Shown: positions 12,401 to 21,400 of the stretch, piece after piece
How positions within the stretch are numbered: the first letter of the stretch is position 1
Layout: the number at the start of each line of letters is the position of its first letter
Assembly: GCA_014607495.2 (NCBI GenBank)
Contig: CP053169.1
Location: 7,502,001-7,566,000, forward strand
Origin: Carposina sasakii
Lineage: Eukaryota > Arthropoda > Insecta > Lepidoptera > Carposinidae
DNA length: 64,000 bases
Direction of reading: 5' to 3'
The notes under the pieces: model-generated
What the model was told of the DNA's origin: nothing
The model's input: the letters and a program-made list of their open reading frames with translations, nothing else
Databases searched by the model: none
Position numbers and translations under genes: made by a program

Positions 12401-15400
12401 ACGAAAACATGTGAATTAATTCATGCCGATACCTGCGGCCCGATGGAGGTTACGATCCATGAATATAGCCAACCAACTATATGGAGGATTTTGTTAATGT
12501 TGAAAAATTCACTGGACTAGCAAGCTGATACTTCTGTGAGTTACATTTTTTTTAATATAACAGCATAATCTATGTATATTCCATAAAATTCTAGATTATA
12601 CCACGGCTGTGACGGGCGCCTTCGCCGCGAACTACTCCTCGACCAATCACCGATCAGCGCTCCCAACCCGTACATAGCTTCGAGCGAGCGAGCAGACGCG
12701 CCCACCGAATTTGTGGCGCTGAAGGAAGCGCTACAAACGATCGGCGTGACGGAGAGCGAACAGATGGTGCTGTGGAAGCTACTGGCCACTATCTGCCATT
12801 TGGGATGGGCTGGAGTTGCTAAAGGTAACTATAGACAGTTTTGTGGAAAATTTACTATTCTTAGTTTCAGAACTAGCATTTTTTTTGTGCGCAGTAACAC
12901 CGATATACAAGTAGAAACTAGCGCCATCATTCAAAGGAACTATTTGTTTGCTTACGTTCGAGTAATGTTTTTCTCAGTTTAAAAGGAGCGGCTTAAGCGA
13001 TTAAGTACCAGCGACCTATGTATTTACTGCCTCAGCCTCACACATAAGATAAATGTAAACTTGACAGGGTTATGTTCGTTTTTTACCCGAGTGCGTCAGA
13101 AGAAGGGTTATATTTTTCTAATGTATACAGGGTGTAACAGAAAGGGTATGTTAAGCGAAAAGCTATGTAAATAGCCCACCATAGAGAACCTATTTCCAAA
13201 ATTTGAGACTCGAAATCACATTTTTATTTTTTCAAGATTGTATGAAATTTCCTGAGATATTTAAAAATTCTCCATACTATCGGGAAAAATAAACATGTGA
13301 TTTCGGGTCTCAAATTTTGTGAATAGGTTCTCTACAGTGGGCTATTTACATAGCTTTTTGCTTAACATACCCTTTTTGTTACAGGTATATATATGTATAT
13401 TTCTTTGGCACGCGCTAGAGCCTAAACAGGTTATTGCATTTGAGTTTAACGACACAAGACCTTAGGGATCTTAATGTGGGACTAGGTTAATGTGTTGTGT
13501 AGTGTGTGAATATAAAAAAAAGGTATCATTTGATTCGTTTTACGGCCAATTAATTACAATACTAGAGATCATAAAGAATCTCGGATTTATTAGATTCCAA
13601 AATTGAAATTTTGTATGAAAAGAATGAATCTGAAATGTGCAAAAAATCGCTCGAGATCGATTATTTGAATTGGCCGTTAGTCGTGAAAGTGACATCACCG
13701 GGTCAAAATGTTTGCGCCGTGTCGGGTGTTTTTCTTTAATGTGGATATATTATGTGTGTATCTGAGTAACCGTCTTGGTATGGGCATGTAAAGCGACGGG
13801 ATGCAAGGCATATTTTACAGAGAGCGTTGTGCATGAATGTGGATGGATATAAAGGAAGAGGTAGACGTAGAGAAAGAAGTGTTGGATGGATTGTGTGAGA
13901 GAGGATATGCGTGTGCTGGGAGTGAGCGATGTTATGACGGATAATGGGGATGAAAGGAAGAAAAGTACATATTGCGCCGACCCCAAATAAATGGGAACAG
14001 GGCAGGAAGATGATGATGATGTATGTGACCCCCGCTCCGTGTTCCAGCGGGCGCGGGCTCCGGGCTGCGCTACCAGTTCGCGAGCGGCGCGTGCGGCGCG
14101 CGCGCTGCCAGGCTGCTGTCGGTCGGCGCGGAAGAACTCGCTAGAGCTATATTCTCCAACGCTCAGCCGAGTTCGCCGCAGGGGAATAACTTGAGGTAAG
14201 GAGATTGGAGTAGGAAGTACAAAGGTCACCGACATAGACCAACGACCCAGCAAGCTAAAGTGGCAATGGACAAGGCACATAACTTGAAGAAACCTTGCGG
14301 TCTTCAAGTCGAGAGTGAACCGGTTTCTTTTAGGCAAGCGCGCTCCATCTTAGACTGCAACGGTGCTTACCATTAGGCGTGTTGTAGTCAAGAGTAAGCC
14401 TATTTATTATTAAAAAAACAATGACCGAAAGGTTCTAAAGTGTTACGTATCGGCAAATGCTGCCCGCAAGATGGACAGACGACCTAGCAAAGGTAGCGGG
14501 CATCCGCTGGATGCAGGCCGCTCCCGACCGGTCGAAGTGCCTTTTATGTATAATAATCGTGTCTTTTAGATTAGACTAGTGGATGCCCGCGACTCCGTCC
14601 GCGTGGACTACAGAAAAAACAAAATGTCGAAATAATCCGGGATAAAATCATTTTCCCGTGATAAAAAGTAGCCTATATGTTAAGTGGGACCTGTCACAAC
14701 ATATTCCTGTAAACTGCATCGAAATCGGTTCAGCCGTTTTTGAGATTAGCGTGCACAAACATAGATCCGTTACAATTTTATTATATGTATAGATTAGAAG
14801 GCTATTTTAACCTTAAATATTTATGTTATTTTAAGTATTTGTTGTTACAAATATACGTCATCTGTAAATGGTTCGTGAGATAAATCTTGGTCACAGATAG
14901 ATGGACAGCCTCTAACCCAGTGGTTCCCAAAGTGGTCCAGGTGGACTCCCAGGGGTCCACAGGAGACTCGGTGGGGGTCTAAGTTGATGTGAAAAAATGG
15001 AGGTTCACAATTAATTTGTATGTGGTGTAGGCCTGTAGGGGGTCTACCAGAACCAGTTATCTTTTAAAAGGGGTTTATGAGTAAAAAAAGTTTGGGAACC
15101 TCTGCCTAACCCTTCCGGTAAGCAACCCCTAAAACAATGCCGTAACGTAACTTCGAATCGTATCTTTTGGATAAAACTTATATTTTATTCCAGAACGCCA
15201 TCTCCGTCTAACGATAAGGAAATGACAGGGAACGAAGCACTCGACGCCTTCGTCACCGGCCTATACAACGAAACGTTCAACATTGTAGCAGCTCTTGTCA
15301 ACAGGTGAGGAAATAGCGTCTATAATTTGAACTTTTCACCTATACAGAGTGTAACGAAAGGGGTATATTAAGCGAATAACTATGAAAATAGCCCACTGTA

Positions 15401-18400
15401 AAGAACATTATCCATATTTGAGACTCAAAATCGCATGTAAGGTTTATTATTTATAATTCCTGAGTTTTTTCAAGAATTATCCTAGACGTTAGGTATGCAG
15501 GCGTATAATTATATTAATAAAAAAAATCTTTATAAATTGATGGCAAATATTGTAGGATAGTTCTATTGTCTCATGGATTACGTTCAAATAACGATAGCTA
15601 CAGAATTACTTACACATATATGTAGCTCTGTGTATTTGACGTTTGCTTGTAAGACAAGATTCATAAAAAAAAACATACCGACGAATCGGTAACCTCTCGG
15701 TTTTTGGAAGTCGCTTAAAAATAACCTAACTCCTACTATACATGTAATGTCTTTATGGAAGTCGGTTAACAAAAACCTATTGTAAACTATTTGACATATC
15801 TGTACGTTTGCAGGAGTCTATCCACGTCTGCTAGAATGTCTGCGTCCATCCTGCTGCTGGACACGCCCGGGGCAGACAACCCGATGTGCTCCGGACAGCA
15901 GAGCGGTGCGCCCCTGTCCAAACTGCTGGCTAATTACTTACAGGTAACCTAAAATTATAACTTAGGGTGAAGCTACCATACTGCGATGCGCTGAAACGCA
16001 ATGATCGATGACACCGCATAACGCACCGTGGATATTTCCCCGGGGCCGTTATGTAACTTTTAGTAGCAAAGCTGAAGTAATGCAAACGCAAAAATTGTAA
16101 TTGCCTGAGTGTGTGTGGTGAATGCGAGGCGTCACACACACACACTCTCAATGTTTGCTGTCGCGCAGCTTCGGCTCTGCTACGCTGTCGTAACGTACAA
16201 ATCTGGGATGTGATGGGACCTTGTCCTTACGGTGCAGTTTAACTATGAATAGTCTCTATCTATAAACCTCATAAAGAAGCTCACGGCCGTAACACATCTC
16301 CGCTGCGAAACTGTGATAGCGGAACTGCAGTAATTTCGCGCTATGTATTTCGTTTCCGCTGTTTTTTCGCAGCGGAGGTGTGCTACAGGCGTCAAGGTTA
16401 CGCAACAGGCAATGGATATTGACGTTTATTATTTTCTTTATTTCAACCTCAATTTAATATTATAGGAGCGTCTGCAAGCAGTGTTTCACGACGCCATGTT
16501 GGTTGCGCCGCGAGAACGATATGCACAAGAAGGGATCACTCTCGATGATGGCAACGAAGAAGGTAATATTTTAGTTGCCCCACGCATCCTTAAGTAATAA
16601 CGTATTTTTCCTCTCACTCGTCACTCGATGACATAGTACTTTGCATTTGTGGGATATTTATAGTGGTTGCAGGTATTTTTTTTTAAATACCGTAAAACAA
16701 ACGCCATATTCTTGGTAGTATGAGTTTCGAAAGAAACAATATTATCTAATTTAAAAAAGGTTAATTGTACATACAGACTTTCCCGTGATATGTGTGCTAT
16801 ACACGGGATACCTCCACTTGCCAGAATTTCATTTGCCATAATGGTCAACAGACATAATATCGTTTCTCATAATTTCATATGTCATACTCCCTTGTTTGCC
16901 ATAATAGTCATATGCCTGAAACTTTGTTTTCGATAAAGTCAATTTCCATAACATCATTTGTCATAATCATTGTAAGCCATAATTATCATATGTCATAAAA
17001 TTATTTGCCATAGAAATTGATTCTAGAAGAAGCATAAAATCGGTTTAAACTAATCGATGAATAGGTTTAGCTTTGGTTTGGGTAGGTTAAGGTTAGGTTA
17101 GAGTATGACAAACATCGCACAAGCCGAGCGAGCGGAGCGAGCGTGCCTCGGCAGCGGCCGGCGAAGTGCCAGAATGCTAATGGCTTTTTAGTGTTTATAA
17201 ACAATACGTATGGCATTCGTGTTATTATGGAATCTAATTTTCGGGCAAACAAAGAGTATGACACGGCAAATAAAAATCGGGCATGAAATATGGCACATAT
17301 AACAAATTCGGGCAAATGAAATTCGGGCAAATAAATTCTGGCATAAGAGTATTCGTGCATATAATTTTCGGGCAAACATTAGACACCCGCTGTACACATC
17401 ACTATGTATACAGAATGTAACAAAAAGGGTATGTTAAGCGAAAAACTATTTAAAAATATTTAAGATGAAAAGATATTTAAAAATTCTTCATACTATTGGG
17501 AAAAATAAACATGTGATTTCGTGTCTCAAATTTTGTAGATAGGTTCTCTACAGTGGGCTATTTACGTAGCTTTTCGCTTAACATACCCTTTTTGTTACAC
17601 CGTGTATATATTTTTTATACAAAAAATATACATTTTTACTTTTTTAAAAACTAATATTAACACTGATATTGGCGGTAGTTTGCAAAATGGGAGCTCGCCC
17701 CACTCTTCACTATAAAAATGAAAGGCACAGTCGATGCGAGTCATTCTTGTTCAGACCGTCACGCTGCGCGGATGTGTGCCTGGCAAATTACGTAATTGAA
17801 ATATACTTTCTGTAATATATAAGTGGTTTCTGGTTTCACCATTTTTCTTCTAAGTACATTAAAAAAAATTACTTTCTTGTACGCATACGGTGATGCATTT
17901 TTACGTAGTTACCGTCTTTTTAAGTTTAGATGTGTTATACTATTTACGTACATACAGTCACGCCGTTATCCTTGTCCTATTAAAGAGGTAGAGCAGAAGT
18001 GTGCAATTTACACACTAATTTTTCATCTGTCAGTTTTAAGTCCACTTAGCACTTTCCACTACCAACTGTACTGTTAATGTATTTACACCCGTTTTAACTC
18101 CGTTATTGTCCATCTCAGATTGGCTATCCGAGACAGTAAACCCAGGCCCCATGGTGGAGCTCCTAGACAAGGCTCCACAGAACACCATCGTGAGGAGTTC
18201 GCAGGCAGATCTACGCGACTGCGATAGACGCGGGCTGCTATGGTGAGTGCCGGTTATTTAACCCGTTAATTTAGGTTAGGTTTATTTACAAATTTGTCTA
18301 AGCCCACTTTCAAGTACCAGATATTTGTTGAACAACATTTGCAACTTATGAGTTAATTATCAATACAGGTTGCTGGACGAAGAATCAATGTACCCTGGAT

Positions 18401-21400
18401 CGTCAGACGACACGTTCCTAGAGCGTGTGTTGTCGCACTACGGCGCACCGAATCCGACCCAGTATCTTATTAAGAAGGCGCCCCATGCGAGGCAGTTTAT
18501 TCTGCAACATTTACAGGTAATGAAAGTGTGTGCTCGAACACAGATGCACTCTCTATTCCCTCACTCTCATAGTCCGATGGGACGGAAAGCCGACACGACC
18601 GGAGAGAGATCAGGCGCAGGACCAACGGTTTTACATGCTTTCCGAGGCACGAGCTAAGTGACAATTTTGCAACATTAAAATCTGTACATGAAATAAATTC
18701 ATTGGTACAGGCCCGTGACTGGGATCGAACTTACGCCTTCCGCTTGGAAGGTGCACGTCTTAACCACTGGGTTATCACCGCTAATTACAATATTATGGCC
18801 TTAGTTTGCCATCGCATATGCACATTTAGAATGACACGGAATAATTTTGAATTTACCATTTACTATTGAATTCGTTACCGGTCGCTAGATTGTTGTATTT
18901 GTAGCCGAAAAGCAGCGGTAGGATCATCACTTACCACGTGGGACTTAATAAGGCTAACTGGTGAAAAGGGAGTAAGTGTAATTTGCACACTTCTGCCCAA
19001 GCTCCTTGGGGGATAATGGGCGTGACTATACAGGGTGATTTTTGGCGATTGTAGTTAGTGCAAGTGCCTGTTGTCGCAATTATGAGTTATCAGATCCGAG
19101 GGTCAGTGGAGGGTGTAGGGCCCGGTGTGGGCACACCCATAGTGAATGTTTGAACTTCCGAATTGTAACGCCTAATACAATTTCATTTATGATTTTTGGT
19201 CGTCAACGTTCCCGAAAACTACGGAATCTCCTCATCATCACGATCATTTTTCTCCATGGAAGCATGCCCGGCATGTCTGGTTCCCAGGGTATTAAGGTCC
19301 AAAGTTGAGTAAATAGACTGCGTTTTTCGGCATAAATGCACATTGACGCGTGTAGCAAGATTTACACGGTAAATAATTAATATCTGTCTATGATAAAACT
19401 AGCATAAACACTGGACACTAGCCCGATCAAGGTTTCCCAGCATTTTTTTTGGCAAAAACTTACTTTATTTGATGTATAGAGTACGTACCCTTCGTTTAGG
19501 GTGGCAACGAAAAAATATCCTGTATGTATGTATGCCTTGTTATGTTTGTGTACCGTACAATATGCATGCACACTAGACACACTCGCCGTCCTTCAAGCGA
19601 CGTCGTCGCTTCTTATGTTAGTGGTTTGTTTATGCCTGTTTAGAAAGGGGGAAGAAAAAATAGGTGGGTCAAAGTGGTACCGGTGGGGTTTTGTTCTTCC
19701 GCGCGGAATCTCACACTTGTCGAGCGAGAGGTCAGTGCTGCGGTGGTTGGGCAACTGTCAAATAGGGGGAACACACGTGGTCCGCATTCGAGGCGAGAAA
19801 AGAGAAAGGACGATTAGAAGAGGGAGAAACAAAATTTTAATAACGCCATATTAGTCATTTGTGCGTAAGTACACGACTTGCGAATGGTTTAGTTAGACGT
19901 TCGCCTTCGGACGGCGTTCGTTTAATCTCAGTCACAAGCCTCTTAGAGTCCGTTTCGTAGAATTACTCCTATACCTGATTTTGGAACAAACATTTATTAC
20001 AGTATAGATACTGCAGTATACAGATAATGTTGTCGTTCACATAGTAACTAGCGCCATCACTTAAAGAAACTATTTGTCGAAACGCACATTTAAACATATT
20101 TCAGAGCTGTAATGGAATAATATTAAGATTATCCTAATGTTGACGATTGGCAGACAATCGGCCATAATGAAATAACTTCCTAATCCTTGCCAATATGAGA
20201 TTTCAAAGAATGAGGTTTTTTTTACAAATGCACTTAATAAATTAATTTTGTTTCAGGGCACAAATCCAGTGCTGTATGACGTCACAGGCTGGGTCAAGGC
20301 CAGCAGGGAGAACCCGGTTGTAAAGAAACCGCACGCGCTGTTACAAGAGAGCCAGAAGTAAATATATTCTCGGTTTATAAAGTTAAACGGACAAGCGTGC
20401 ATTAGGAATATCATGGAAGTAGATTAAATGAAAGAGGTGTGTCAGGATCGTAGCAAATGGAGATCCGTGATCTCTGCCTACCCCTCCGGGAAAGAGGCGT
20501 GATTTTTATGTATTATGTATGTCCTCTTCCTGTCCTTATCCCATTATTATTTTTCTTTCGAAACTCACATTGCCAAAGATTTGGCATTTGTTTTACGGCC
20601 GGCTGCCTGCCTGACGCCAGCCCTCCTCGGGTATAGCTAAGTGACAATTTTTAGAAAGTCTTTACATTATGTAAATTCGGTGGTACCAATAACCAACTCG
20701 ACGATCTTTTGAAATTGGTCGTTGACCACTAGGCTATCAAGTTATTTTTCAATAATTAATTAATGATATTTTCCAGTGAAGACATAGTCCGCGTGTCGGG
20801 CTGGTCGCCGGGCGGCACCGGCGCAGGCGCATGGTCTGCTTCACTCGGAGACGCGGCCACATTACGCCGCGCCTCGTCCATACGACGCACGCTTACTGTC
20901 TCCGGTTAGTGTTGTTTGTTTACTTTTATAGTTCAGTTTATGCCAACAGATGGCGCTGTAAAAATATAAGCAGAGTTTACAAAACCCCGCCTAAAGTTAA
21001 AGACTTTTTCAAATGCAATTGTACAGCAAAATATATTGAATATGTGTGAAAATTAGACAATGTTTAGCTTAAATTGTGTTTTTTTTTTGTAATAACACGG
21101 TTGATGTTTTGGTACATCGTGTTAATATCATGATCAGAATAATGCAGGTATATTGTATTTAGCTGTAATTATGGTATTTTATTTATCACTTAAATCAGTG
21201 AAAGGTTCAGGTATGTTTCTCGCCGAAAAACATGTATCTATACTATAACTGAAGGGCAAGGGAACTTTTGCATATTTCGGTGCGTTTGTATGAGTGTTCA
21301 AAGCAAGGCGTGTTAAGCGAAAGGAAAGCATTTAACGATAGCCCACAACTGACATCCAGTCCACAAAATATGAGACTCTAAAATGTATACTTTTCATCCT

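Noticed and set aside
17705..17770. Gene promoter (TATAAAA plus initiator-like sequence) inside intron 7
   Set aside because: No downstream coding exon with its own start, and it lies between phase-matched myosin exons. More likely a solo LTR remnant; recorded only as a low-confidence tract.
19501..19854. 117-aa ORF
   Set aside because: Starts in the end of a family 2 repeat, low-complexity composition, and no partner exons. It is not conserved with the other repeat copies.
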